NCBI GenBank assembly: GCA_028015205.1
Contig: CM051512.1
Span: 21,793,139 to 21,857,138 of the forward strand
Direction: 5' to 3'
Origin: Mytilisepta virgata
Lineage: Eukaryota > Mollusca > Bivalvia > Mytilida > Mytilidae
DNA: 64,000 bases
A program made the translations under genes and the position numbers. This document shows, piece by piece, positions 1 through 11,999 of the stretch (position 1 is its first letter; each line of letters starts with the position of its first letter). Under the pieces are notes generated by a model. The model searched no databases and was not told where the DNA came from. It worked only from the letters and a program-made list of their open reading frames with translations.

Positions 1-90
1 ATTTTGAACGTGAATTTGAATTTTCGTTGCATTTCAATAAAAGGAAATGAACACTACAAAGGTACTTGTAATCAGTCTTTTAATACTTAC

Positions 91-260
91 GATGGTCGGT
101 TTTTGCGCTGCATTCACAGTGACCATGCAGACAAACTTTATGATGTGTGTCGTCACATGTATCAGGGCACTGGGCTTCAAATAGACATCTTTGCTGTGCA
201 GAAACACATACAACTAACAAAGAGGAAAATAAGACCAATAGTTCACATTTTTTAGCTATC
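91..260 (-). CDS. candidate exon of a secreted six-cysteine (CS-alpha-beta-like) peptide
   Basis: Reading on the minus strand, the open frame encodes a hydrophobic stretch (LLVLFSSLLVVCVSA) with a plausible signal-peptidase site after V-S-A, then a short mature part with six cysteines spaced C-x5-C-x3-C-x7-C-x4-C-x-C. That CxxxC...CxC pattern is typical of CS-alpha-beta folds (defensins, short channel-blocking peptides) and of the small cysteine-rich peptide families described in mussels. The frame runs into a strong splice donor (GTAAGT, at 85-90 on the + strand), so the exon probably ends at 91 and the last coding exon is outside the window. No ATG lies in frame: upstream there is only a GTG codon after a stop, and a possible AG acceptor at 261-262, so the initiator is probably in an upstream exon. 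Whether the product is antimicrobial, toxin-like or something else cannot be told. It could also be a relic. Confidence 0.45.
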
Positions 261-370
261 CTACGTTGTAGAGTAATGTACACAAGTCAATATCATTTTA
301 TTCCAAAATTTAATCATGTAACAGTAGAACCCTAAATACGGTACATTGTACATTTTTAATTTCTCAGTGA

Positions 371-773
371 AAGCTATACCAATCTAATTAAAAACTGATC
401 TCTCATCGCTCCCGTTTTCTGATATGTCGCGTGGGAGATCTAACGAAACCCGCTTTGAGGTCACATGTCAGTGACCTCGTAGGTGTGTCCTGTTCGACCA
501 ATGAAATTGCGGCTTAGGCGATCTTGTAAGTTGATCGTGTGGTAAAGGGATGTAACTCATTTTATTAACGAAGAAATCGTCAGCCCCCAGAATTCATAAA
601 CTTTTTTGATTGGCTTATTGACAGGAAGTCAACTCATTTGCATGTCATTATAAATTCATAAGTTCCAGTTCACTCACATGTGACCTCAATGGGGATTTCG
701 TTAGATCTCCCACGCGACATATCAGAAAACGGGAGAGATGAGAGATAGGTTTTTAATTAGATTGAAGCTATAC
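371..773. mobile_element. MITE with long terminal inverted repeats and 9-bp target duplication (MULE-like)
   Basis: Positions 380-764 form an element whose first ~90 bases are the reverse complement of its last ~90 with only a few mismatches; the termini read CAATCTAATTAAAAAC and GTTTTTAATTAGATTG. Directly outside both ends is the same nonamer AAGCTATAC (371-379 and 765-773), a perfect 9-bp target-site duplication. Nine-base duplications with long inverted repeats are typical of Mutator-like (MULE) elements. There is no coding capacity, so it is a non-autonomous copy. The intact duplication and high arm similarity suggest a fairly recent insertion. Superfamily assignment is inference from duplication length and arm length. 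Confidence 0.8.
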
Positions 774-2170
774 GTGTACATTTACAAGAAAACAAACTGA
801 CGTTGAGGAATTACTTTTCGCAACGAAACTTACGGGAATCAATGACATTGAAGAAAGTATCGATCATGTTCAGCATATCCTTTGTTTAATAGCCTTCCAT
901 GGATCCAATAAAATTTAAGCTCATCCTTAGTTTAAACTAAGAAAATACCAAATGTATCTTCATTCTCGCGCTACCGGTTGTAAAATGGCTATGATGGATA
1001 AATTCTTGACACTAATTTACGACAAATGTAGCTTTTTTAGTGGTAAGTGACTTTAATAGAACATCCTTCTGATTTGTGTAGTCGGAGAGAGGAGGGATTA
1101 CAGGCTCTACGGTTTTTAGTACTATTAGATATCATCTCGAAACAAATATTATCTCCCAAAAATGATAAGCGCTTGAGCGCCAAGAATAAATTTTGGCTCA
1201 AAACTACATTGTATATTTAACAAAAATGCTGCAAGAAAACCATAATCCACTTAATACAGGAGGATCTGTTCGCCTTCTCCCGAATAATGAAGAAGAAACT
1301 GCAGGGATGTTTTTTATAAATCATGTTTCATCTCAGTGTATTTATAAACCGTTATATATTTGTAGCTTTACTCACATAGCACTAGCCCAATACAAAGTAA
1401 CAACAATTTCATTCTTGTAAGCCAACAGTAAATGTTCACAATAACCAAAAGACTGGGTTTTCGTGACATTTATATTGGCATATGACATCGCTCTGATAGT
1501 GTGAGGTCAAAGTTCAGTTCATGACTATATCTGACTATTTTTGAAATCGTTCATGTATCTCAAAACTATAGTACGTTTATACCTGAAATAGCTTTGACTG
1601 CAAGTACTTACTTAAAATAATTTACTGTGTATCCCGGGAATGTCTTTAAAAAAGCCAATAAAGTAAGGTTATTGCAAGGTTTCTAACCTTTTCGGTTCTG
1701 ATATCGATTTTCTTTATTTTTATCAAAGTTTTGATAGTCCTATATCCATTTTTTCATGGGTTTTATTTATTTCAACTGTTAGTAAAAACGTTATTTGAAA
1801 TTTACAGAATTGTAGAAAAAGGTCATTTAAAGATATTTTGAAGTAGTACATGGTTAGACTTCGAACTTCATTTCTAGTTTTACTGCCGAAGTTTGGTTTG
1901 TTGTACACCCTGAATATATATTCTGGCTTCTGCCTTCCTCCACTAATAAAATATGTTCTTGATACATATATAAGCAAAATACACTTTCAATTTGTATTAT
2001 CACAAAATTAGACAAGTTTTATCTCAGATCGTAGCAAGAGCGTTGCCAAATAGTGGATGTTATGAATGAATAGATGATGTCATTAAAAGAATATGTAACG
2101 AACACTGGAAACCCCATTTACATTTATAACTCCTACTAAATCTTCCAACGAATCAAACTGAGAAACAAGA
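774..2170. other. non-coding, no recognisable feature
   Basis: AT-rich DNA with only short chance frames. I see no splice-consistent coding region, RNA gene or clear repeat. Confidence 0.5.
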
Positions 2171-2386
2171 AGTAACCTGAAGTGATAGGGTTAGTGATTA
2201 TAAGTGAGGTTTACTGAATGTTAAGTAACCCGAAGTGATGGGGTTAGTGATAATAAGTGAGGTTTACTGAATGTTAAGTAACCCGAAGTGATGGGGCTAG
2301 TGATGATTATAAGTGAGGTTTACTGAATGTTAAGTAACCCGAAGTGATGGGGGTAGTGATTATAAATGAGGTTTACTGAATGTTAA
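2171..2386. repeat. tandem repeat, 53-56 bp unit, 4 copies
   Basis: Four head-to-tail units begin at about 2171, 2224, 2277 and 2333. Each contains AGTAACCCGAAGTGATGGGG followed by a variable TTAGTGATTATAAGTGAGG part and TTTACTGAATGTTA. The third unit carries a 3-bp insertion and the others differ by point changes. It is a minisatellite with no coding role visible. Confidence 0.9.
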
Positions 2387-4079
2387 TCGATCTGTGGAAT
2401 TTGTCGATACAGGTGTTGGAACAGAAAATTGTTGGTTTTAATTATCCGGTTTAATGTGTACCCAAATCTCTGTCCTTTGCATTCGGAACCTATGAGGTAT
2501 GCAAATTTATTAAATTAACAATTAAAAACTTGTAAGTAATATATACAATATAGATCCAAATTTGATCAGTTTTGTGAAGTGTCGATGTGTATTAATTTCG
2601 GTGATCTTAGAAGCTGAAATTACACGATCTGTATGGTTTATAACGATATGACACACGTACAAAGATCGAAAATGTTGATCTTTGGCTTGTCAGATTATGT
2701 CAGAACGATAACCAAATTCTACATTTTAGCTTTAGAGAAATGAATGGAACGATACGAAAAATAATATTTTGTGGCAAAATTGGACATACGTTACTTAATA
2801 TAGCATGATAATTTTTTCCCACAGGTATTCATCGAACAGTTTTTTTCATAGTTTAAAATTCTATTTCAGTTTGAATTGCCTTATTACTTAAATTCCATAA
2901 GCATTAGCCCGATCGTAAATAAAACAACTGAACTTACTAGTATCTGATTTTTTAATCATCTCATCCAGAATAAAGGTAGTGACATTTTCTTAAATCATTC
3001 AAACCAAATAATTGTATGCAGAAAGTGAATGAAAAATAGAATTTCATTAATTCAAAGGACAAAAGCGGTCTTTTCCATCTAAATTTATTATTTAGTCAAA
3101 CTAGAGGCTCTCAAGAGGTGGTGAGGAAGTAATCCTTCATGCTTTTTGTTTCAGGAGTGAAATAACAGTGAAGACAATGACATTTTATAACTCTTTTGTC
3201 AGAATATTGTATGAAAACGTGTCCAAATTGCATGTACAAGTAATTTGCTGTTAATGGTAGATATATAAACTTTTATTACTATCATAGTAATGTACATGTA
3301 ACCGTTTTATTTTAATGTGTAATCTATAATTCACCCCTTTTTCTCATGTGTCTGTATTTTTTGACTTGGTATTATGTGTTGATTATGAGGAGCACCATCC
3401 TAAGTGTACCTGTTTATAACAAATATAATACATCCATATTCTTCTTATATGTGAAGATCTATAAGAGCATATAGTCCTGTGGCATTGACCCTTGGTGACC
3501 TCTGCATCTGTCCATATGCTTTGGTCATGATGGATCTTTCAAAATATCTTTTCTCCTTTAGTCCTTGACTATAATTATAACAATATAGCATGTCGTTGAA
3601 TACATGCTCTTTAACACCTGCCTTTGATGATCTCTGCATTTAGATTAATTAATTTAACCCACCCTCTGTTCTTAGATCACGAGAAGGACTATATAACTTT
3701 CCACATTCTTTTCTTTAGAGCTAATGGAACAATATATGTGATAAATTGTCATTAGCAGATAAATATGTTTTTCAAAAGATACATATTAGGTTTTGCAAAT
3801 ATATATTGGGAGTTAAAAAAAAACTACCCCTTGAGACATTCATCAAAACTCAGGTAATCACCTTTTATTCTAGAACCCATTAGTAAAAGATGTATTTAAT
3901 TTAAATAAGAAATTGAATTAGGAGGGCCTGTACACTTGGTACAGCTTTGCCACTTCTATTATAAATGAAATGTATTTATATAAAATGATCTTGAAAATAT
4001 TGACATAACTTTTCAATAAGTAAAGAATAAAGTGAAAAATAAGAGCAAAAAAAAACTATTAAAGACTTTTATGATGAAC
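2387..4079. other. non-coding, AT-rich
   Basis: No supported gene. A short motif (TAGATCACGAG followed by an ACTATATA segment) occurs at about 3675 and again near 4705, suggesting diverged repeat copies. Otherwise nothing is recognised. Confidence 0.4.
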
Positions 4080-4615
4080 TCAAAACTATAATTATACAGT
4101 AAATTGAAAGCAGATTTAGTTCAAGCAGACTATTTCAAATTGAATAACTTTAACGGCCGTAGATTATTAACAAAATTTCGTATCAGGGATCATAATTTAG
4201 AGGTGGAGCTGTGGCGCTATAAAAAGATACCCCATGAACAAAGAACATGCAACATTTGTAATGTTCTTGATGATGAATATCATTTCTTCCTAAATTGCAA
4301 AATCAATAAGAAAATACGAATAAAATTCCAAAATGATATTATAAATGTGCACTCTTATTATAACCAGCTTCGCTCTCTCTCTATAAATCACGAATTTTTC
4401 TAAATCCAGATATGAATGTTTTGCCCAAGGTTGTTGATTTTGGAATTGCGAAAAAGAGATACATATTGGTCAAGTGCAAACATATTTGGAACAATAATAA
4501 CTTTATTTATGTATGTCTCTTGTGTTATGTATTTTATATATTGTGTATAATATGTTAATGTTTGTATTTGCTCAACCCGCCAGGGTTTGATTTGCAATAA
4601 AGTTCATTTAATAAA
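4080..4615 (+). mobile_element. 3' end fragment of a non-LTR retrotransposon (LINE)
   Basis: The frame at 4104-4403 ends in the cysteine/histidine knuckle seen at the C-terminus of many non-LTR retrotransposon ORF2 proteins: a basic segment (RRLLTKFRIRDHNLEVELWR) then C-x2-C-x8-H-x4-C (CNICNVLDDEYHFFLNC). No reverse transcriptase or endonuclease domain precedes it, so the insertion is strongly 5'-truncated. The tail to about 4610 ends in a CAATAAAG polyadenylation-like signal after a CAACCCGCCAGGGTTTG segment. It is the same protein region as the longer minus-strand copy near 16.5-17.2 kb but clearly diverged from it. Confidence 0.75.
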
Positions 4616-4754
4616 AGTGGTCTACAATTGCTCTACTTGTACTCAGGTATCTTGTTGGAAAAAAGCACTGACTTGAAATTAATGCATTTATATTTTTGAA
4701 TGCTAGATCACGAGTAGTACTATATATCTTAGTACATTTTCATATTATTGAATA

Positions 4755-4905
4755 GATAATGAAAACGGGGAATGTGTCAAAGAGACAACAAACAACTCGA
4801 CCAAAGGGCAGAAAACAGCCCAAGGCTACCAATGGGTCGTCAACGCTGCGAGAAAACCCCTGCGCCCGGAGGCGGTCTTCAGCCCCTAAACAATAATGCA
4901 TACTA
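4755..4905 (+). repeat. interspersed repeat (bivalve short-repeat family), copy 1
   Basis: Contains GTGTCAAAGAGACAACAA, CGACCAAAGGGCAGAAAACA, CCAATGGGTCGTCAACGC, CCCGGAGGCGGTCTTCAG and CCCCTAAACAATAATG. The same blocks occur in reverse orientation at 59195-59335, and the right-hand blocks recur at 60985 onward. I recognise this as an abundant type of short repeat in mussel DNA. It has no coding capacity. Confidence 0.7.
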
Positions 4906-6512
4906 GTTGAATATATATAAGAAAGAAATTATTTATTCTCTTCCTTAGATAAAAGTCCAAAGAATGGAACACTTTTTTCCTTACATTTCACCAAACAAAA
5001 AACAAAAAAGTTTAGGAGTTACCTCTCTTTGTCTATATATCTATCTTGGAAATTTTCGCCGATGAATATAATTACATTTTCTGGAAGTTAGTTTCAGATT
5101 CACATTTATCCGTGCTGAAAAGTTTCGCAGGGTTTTTTTTAATGTATTCTCGTGAAATACATATGTATATACACATAAAACCACTAGATTACTTATTTTC
5201 TATGAAACATTCAATACTTCCCAGCATTAGATATAAATATTTACTTGTATGGCCCAGAACAAGAAAATCAAATTTCCGGTTTCGACAGGTAAGATTCTAT
5301 TTGAAAAAAAAATCATCCCCTTTTCATAACGAAAAAATTAAAAAAAAAATATATATAAATAATGAAATAATTTTAAAATGAATCATTAAAATTAGGTTTA
5401 TATTTATCGTGACTTATATCTTAATTGTTACTAATTTTTTTATATAATGTAAAAGCGACATTCAAAACAAATATAAAATTTGAGCATCCGGCCTGTATTT
5501 TGTTTCTAATTTTCAGTTTACTAGAAGACCTATGACAAGGCGTCCAATTTTAAGAAACTTTTTGTGTGTAACGTGTTTATTTATTAAATGACCAAAACAG
5601 AGTCATAAAATGTTTGATCCTGCCTATTTTGTTGGCCGAAATTTTGGTCTTGGATTTTTATTTTTTTTATTTATTTATTTTTTTTTTTTTTCATTTAAAC
5701 CAAAAAATTGCTTTATTGACACAGGACGTGCATTTTTTACACCTAAAGTGAACCTGTCTTTTTATTTTGCCTAAATCCTGGTCATGCCTTTTTATTTCAA
5801 ATTTCATACTAGACCCCGCTCCCCCCATGTCTGTTTCTTTTAAAATTCGATGACTGTTTTAAAATTACAGTGAAACTTCTGAATATTTTTAAAATAGTTA
5901 AATTTGGACAGTTACGGGTAGTGCATTTTTTGTCCAAATAAAAGCAATTTTTCACATGTCGCACACTAATGCCAGTACCCCTTGACTGATTTTTTTCAAA
6001 CTTTTACACATTCTTACAAATGGTGGTCTGAGGGTCTGTATACTTTTTGACGATTTTCACTTTTGTCCTTATGAAACTTAGATTGTCCAAATATAAGCAT
6101 TTTTTTATAAGTATAAAATTTCCTGCTTACACAAAGATGTTATTTAGTTTGTTGTTACAGTGTTATAATTCGGATATGTTAAGCCATTGAAAAAGTAACA
6201 TGACACTTAATTTGCTAAAAAAATCAATATGTTCCTACTGGTGTATCATGCGCATAAGGCGCAGCAGTTATTCATCATTTTTGTATGATGTATGTATTAT
6301 TTTCTTAAATCATCCAAGTTATGCATATTATTCTCCAATAAGTTCACCAATCAATATTTTATTATTAGAAATAATAAGTAGTTTATACTGCAATTTAATA
6401 CTTTCAAAAATATTATTTTCAATATGAACATATTTTTTGCTAATACATATTTATAAGTTTAATTTATTTAGACCCCACTGTAAACTTCTGACATTTACCT
6501 GTAATCAAGCAC
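4906..6512. other. non-coding, AT-rich
   Basis: Low-complexity A/T stretches (notably around 5330-5360 and 5660-5690) and short chance frames. No gene, RNA or repeat could be supported. Confidence 0.4.
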
Positions 6513-6793
6513 TTAAGGTGGTACCCAACACTTTCACTAAAATTAATTTGGCTCGTTTAATTTTCATAAAATTTTGACAAAGTATTTACTTTGACCCATA
6601 GACAAAAATTTTAAAATTTCAAAACATTTGAACCAACCAATTCATCAGAAAAATTACACTGATTGTATAGCAGTTTGACAAACACTAACATTGATCATTG
6701 AAAAGCTTAATATTCCCTTAACAACACAACGTTATTAAAACGTTTAGCTGATTTTACAGAGTTATCTCCCTGTAGTGTTAGGTACCACCTTAA
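6513..6793. mobile_element. TTAA-flanked MITE (piggyBac-like), copy 1
   Basis: The element is bounded on both sides by TTAA (6513-6516 and 6790-6793). Its ends are inverted repeats: GGTGGTACCCAACACT on the left and AGTGTTAGGTACCACC on the right, matching at 15 of 16 positions when reversed. TTAA target duplication is the hallmark of piggyBac-type transposition. The interior is AT-rich and non-coding. A second copy in the opposite orientation lies at 40042-40321. Confidence 0.85.
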
Positions 6794-7633
6794 CTACTAC
6801 CAAAACCTGGGACTATTAGTATAATAGTCCCAGCCAAAACATCTATTGTATTTTGCATGTTGGCATTCTTTGAATACATAATATTAAAATGTTGGCATTC
6901 CTTGAAGACACCGTTCTAGTTTACAGAAGAACAGCTAGGGGCGTTCTATTAATAAGTCTTTATGTAATAGAAGTAAAATATATATCATCGCATAAAAGCT
7001 ATATATATTCAGTTAATAATCATTCAAAAATTCCAGAATTGTGATTGTTTTAGTGTATTCAAAAGAAAATAATCTGTAATGTTAATTTCTATATTAATCA
7101 ATATAACTTTAGTTATTAAATAATAAAATAATTAAATGATATACATGTTAAAACATTTTCATTCTTAAATTCGTTTATCATTTAAATATCTATAATAGAG
7201 ATTCACACTTCGCCTCAGCCTAATTCTCATCGACTTTTTGTTTTACTTTTTACATACAAATGGGAACTCACGGTGGAGACGAAATGAGAAAATTTATTAA
7301 TTTATATAATAAAATATTTATTAACTATCGCCTTTTAAAACAAATTGGAAATATCAAAAAGGTTCGTATCTATAAATCTTACATCCTACATTAAATGAAA
7401 ACATTACGAAATGTTAAGCAATCCTTGATACATGTTCAAACTCGAGATTAGGTCATGTATTTAATAATCTATTATTATTTGATAACTTTGATATCGTCTA
7501 ATATATATTCCCAATCTGTTCTCGACTATTGCTTACAACCGCTGTGATTTTTTTTGGATAATGAGCATTACTTCATGATCGTTTATTGTCATAAATATTT
7601 ATCATTATGTATAATCTGCAATATTAGGTTATT
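6794..7633. other. non-coding, AT-rich
   Basis: No supported gene. Long A/T-rich runs and scattered short frames only. Confidence 0.4.
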
Positions 7634-7660
7634 AAGTCTCCCAAACGAAGTGGGAGACTT
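7634..7660. repeat. perfect hairpin (9-bp arms, 9-bp loop)
   Basis: AAGTCTCCC and GGGAGACTT are exact reverse complements separated by AAACGAAGT. It is the left end of the putative long element. Confidence 0.9.
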
Positions 7661-7879
7661 ACAGATTTTGATTTGCGATTTTTATCGAACTTTTTTTTCT
7701 TCCTTTCCGATTTTGTTTGTTCGAATTCTCAATAACCGTCAGAGATATGGATCTGAGATTTCCCATGATGAAAGATCAATGTTTCTAGATGTACCTAATA
7801 CTATTCAGTTTTTGATGGGGGTCACTGACACATATAATGAGGAGTTCAAAGAGGGTAGGGGTTTACTATAGGACCCTAT

Positions 7880-9050
7880 GAGGGAATTTTTTTTATCATC
7901 GAAAAACTCTACGAGAGTGACCAATAACCATCTCATATCATATATTTTATTATACACCGTGACCACACCTATAAAATAACATATACTTCGTTCCTCTAGG
8001 GTGTCATCCCCACCCCTCAAAGTCTATAATTTCATGTGCAATTATAATCCATAGCTTTCAATCATATATTTTATTATTTTCCGTAACAAGACGCATTAAA
8101 TCATGACATCAACCTCATTCCTTTAGTAGGGTGATCCCTACCCCCATAAATCAATAATGTCTAATTATATCATCAACTGTAAAAATCCCCAGCCCTAAAC
8201 CATATATTGTCTTATTCCCCATGATAAGACGCAACAAATGACACATACCTCGCTTCCCCAGGGGGTTATCACCACTCCCATCAAATCAATAATGTTCAAT
8301 TATCTCATAAATCGTTAAAATGCCCACCCTAAACCATGTATTTTCTTATTCCCCCATGGTAAGACGTACCAAATGACACACACCTCGTTTCCCCAGGGGG
8401 TTAGCACCACTCCCATCAAATCAATAATGTCCAATTATCTCATAAACCGTTAAAATCTCCACACCTAAACCATATAATTTCTTATTCCCCAATGGTAAGA
8501 CGCACCAAATGACACATACCTCGCTTCCCCAGGGGGTTATCACCACTCTCATCAAATCAATAATGTTCAATTATCTCATGAACCGTTAAAATCCCCACAC
8601 ATAAAACATATTTTTTCTTATTCTCCATGGTAAGACGAACCAAATGACACATACCCCGCTTATGCAGGGGTTTATCACCACTCCCATCAAATCAATAATG
8701 TTCAAGCGCGACGTCATAATGAATGAACGGCATAATAAATGGTGCTGAGGGCGACGCTTATAAACTATACCATGATTTCCCTTTAATCTTGAATTATATA
8801 AAATTAAACATCTGTAGTAAATCCGACACCTAAACCGAATATTTTCTTATTCCCCATGACAAAACGCATGAACTGATATATACCTCATTTACCCAAGGGT
8901 TCATCCCCACCCCTTAAATCATTAGTCTTTAATGAAATCCCTGCCCCAAAATCATATATTTCCTTTTTCCCCGTGATAAGACAAACAGATTGCTAAAAAC
9001 CTAACACCCCAACCAAAAGAGGGGGGGGGGGTATCCTCGCCCCTTAAATC
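7880..9050. repeat. ~135-bp satellite array, 5 clear and about 3 degenerate units
   Basis: The landmark TCAATAATGT occurs at about 8151, 8285, 8421, 8557 and 8692, a spacing of 134-136 bp. Each unit holds an AATTATCTCATAAACCGTTA segment, a TCTTATTCCCCATGGTAAGA segment, a CAAATGACACATACCTCG segment and a CCCCAGGGGGTTATCACCAC segment. More diverged units precede (about 7900-8150) and follow (about 8790-9050, ending in a G run), with a short unrelated interruption near 8705-8765 (GCGACGTCATAATGAATG). Confidence 0.9.
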
Positions 9051-11533
9051 AATAACAATAACAATGACATGCATGAGATTTTTCAGACAAATTATTGTCT
9101 GACCATTACTATTTCTTTGAATGCATTTTCCTTTGACAGCAATGTCGGGTATCAGATAATCATTATTCTGTGACCGTGTGCATACTCAGGCGAGACATGT
9201 AGTGTGTCCACTCTTGTTTATTATGTTCCTTGCTGGAAAAAAATCACTTTCGATCCGTTTTTTGTCTATATCTGTTTCGTTTTTGAGATATAAGATGACG
9301 CGCTAATTTTTGAAACTTTTTTATTCTTCATCGGATTTGATGATTTTTTAAAATGATTCCTCACGAAAAACCCAACAAAAGTTACTCCAGAAATTTTTGG
9401 TATCTTTCACCGTTTCCAAAATAAAAGGGTCAAAGGGGTCATGATAAGTTCATTGATGCTTACCACATATCCTTACATTTTTATATGTATATTGAATTTT
9501 GCCTCGCCCTTACGCAAATGAAAGAAAATGAAAGAGAAAAATCCTGTTGTTACTGACCCCAGTGGGTAAAAGGTCGACAAGGTCACTTACTAAGAGGATG
9601 ATATCTATCAAAAGATGACACCGATTTCGTTCTGTGATTTCGCGGGTGTGTTAACTACATGTATAGCGTAATTTATAAAACTGTAAACCCGTGCATCTCA
9701 AATTTAAATCTAAATACACGTATATTTTTGTTAACCAGTTAAATTCATTTTTGCAGGGTATTGCTCCTGGCCGGGGATCATGACTTAGCCTTTCTACTTA
9801 AAAAAATGAAACTTTATTAATAAGTACATGAACACATTTTTCTTATTGTTTCCAGGGTAAATATTCATAATTATTCTAAAAAACTTAAATCATCCTTACT
9901 AAAATGGTGAAAAATGGTTACAAAATATTGCCAAGTTCTTTGTATCTGTGATCAAAGTTTGAAGTTGCTAAAAAGACTCACTAGATTGAAATTTCCCTAG
10001 GCTCCTCTATCATGTCTATACTGTTACCGTATTAAATTCAGATGTTGTTCTGGAGTTATGTCGCCTTGTCCGTAAAAAAATCAAATGTGCACGAAAAATC
10101 ACAAAATTAACAATTTTTGGGTAAATTAAAAATCGTGTAGACTTCGATGTGCTCAATATATCTTGTTAAAATTTGAAACATACTTTCTTAAGATAAGAAT
10201 CTTTTAATGGTCAACTGCTAATCAATGCTAAACATATAGCTTCAACTCCTATTTTGTGTTTTAATTTAATGAAGTTTACCCTTCACTAAATGACAAACGT
10301 CAAGTAAAAAGCCTACATGACTGTCCAGTTGTTTTTTTTTCTTTTTTGTAGGTGTTCTTGTTTTAAAAAGAAATTAAGAGTTGTCTTTCTTTATAGATAG
10401 ATTTAAGTTTATTGGGTGAATATACAACTCAGATATTTTTTTTTTATTATTAATCTGGTGTTTCATCTTTTAATTATTTTATTTTGTGTGTTTACATCAT
10501 ATTGTAGATTTAATATAATATTGATTACAAGGTAGACATCAATGTACCAGACATAATATGTATTAATAGATATTATTTCATTTGCTTGGTCATAAATTTT
10601 AAAAAAAATCTTGTTGTGTTGCAATTGATCATTTTATATAAATATGATTCAAACTACGCTGATGATGGCCACTGCCGTAACTACGCATCGGAGTTCCACG
10701 GGGGCGAAGCCCCTGGCCGTAAATTGTAATATTAGGGTTAGAAATCTTGTTACATCCGTTTTTGTTTCATATTTATGGTCAACGCTTCATTAAAAATAAC
10801 ACAGATTTTAATAATACTTTAATAACGCCCAAAGAGTGGAACCCAGTCACTGTCTGTGGAAACCAAAATCTCTGACGGTCGAACTTGTTCAAGAGACTTT
10901 TTCGCGGAAAATCAATAATTGGAGAACCAAATGAGGTTTACTGGCGATGGTACTCAGGCCGATACCTCACCAGTTCTGCTAACGTAGTTGAAATAAATGT
11001 ACCAGAAGTTGCACGTCAACATTAAATACTATTCGAAGTATGCATTACTTAATTCTTGATATGAAAATGCAAGGATTTTTTCTACACCTGCATGCCTAGC
11101 TTTCTCCATTTTCTTTTCTTTTTTCTTATTATTTTTTTTTTGCCAGAAATTCAGACGAGGCAATTGCCTCGTTTGCCTCAATTGTAGTTACGGTCCTGAA
11201 TTGGTAGGTAAAACGTCGTTTTTATTATTTTTATTTAATGCATTTTGTAACACCATACAATAAAATCAATTCTCGTAAACGGTTCAGAAATATTGGGATA
11301 TATCCCTGTCAATGCAGCATGTCGACAAGCAAAAGTTGATCAACTGGACATTGTATAACTGTAAAAATCGGGTCACAAATAATACCAATATCACGATTTT
11401 CAAGTAACCATTCCATTCAGTATGCATAAACTTGATAGAAACAATTTTCCAATTTCAGTCTCTGAAAAACAAATAATATATTGAATACAATGTAAGGCAT
11501 TCGAGATATCAGTTACTTCGTTTGGGAGACTTC
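9051..11533. other. non-coding interior of the putative long element
   Basis: AT-rich, no convincing coding region. The segment at about 9320-9440 (TCATCGGATTTGATGATTTT and following) is shared with 18.57-18.70 kb and its two duplicates and with 26.40-26.56 kb, so at least part of this is dispersed repeat. Confidence 0.4.
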
Positions 11534-11999
11534 GTAACAGTTCACTGTTACAGTTATTACTCGTTATTATTATTATCATGTCGTCAAAAACAAACGTTCA
11601 ATTAAATAACTTGACGTGTCTTATGATAATAATAATTTCATCCTCATTTTAAGCCATTCGTCCCAAATCAGAATAAAATGCTCCGCTGGGCGCAGCTAGA
11701 TACGACCGCAGATGTCGAACCCTGAATAGTTGGGGCAATTATGAACACAACATTCAAGCTTGATACAATACTGAATTTGGATTGTGAATAAATATTTGAC
11801 ACAGCATAGGTTTCTGACACAGAATGAATGTTGTCTAAGAACTTAAAATTTTTTAATTTACCTATTCAAACCATATCAGTATTATTTGTTTTTATATATA
11901 AATCAGAAATAACCAATTTAAAATTTAAAATTGGGCACACATATCAATTTCTTGCTATTTGAAATTTTTTTTTTAATTTATGAAATATGAAATGAGAAA

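Larger units (their letters stand above)
7634..11534. mobile_element. long non-coding element with AAGTCTCCC termini and a palindromic end
   Basis: The left boundary is a perfect hairpin, AAGTCTCCC-aaacgaagt-GGGAGACTT (7634-7660). About 3.9 kb away, the right boundary (ACTTCGTTTGGGAGACTT, ending near 11534) is the exact reverse complement of the first 18 bases. Between them are a ~135-bp satellite array (about 7880-9050) and AT-rich DNA with no convincing protein. A module near 9320-9440 also occurs at 18.6 kb and 26.4 kb. Alternatively the two ends may be unrelated copies of one common terminal motif, so the span as a single element is inference. Confidence 0.5.

Noticed and set aside
8151..8692. 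Regularly spaced 135-bp units considered as a CRISPR-like array
   Set aside because: Whole units, not short repeats with unique spacers, are conserved, and the context is a eukaryotic genome. It is a satellite.
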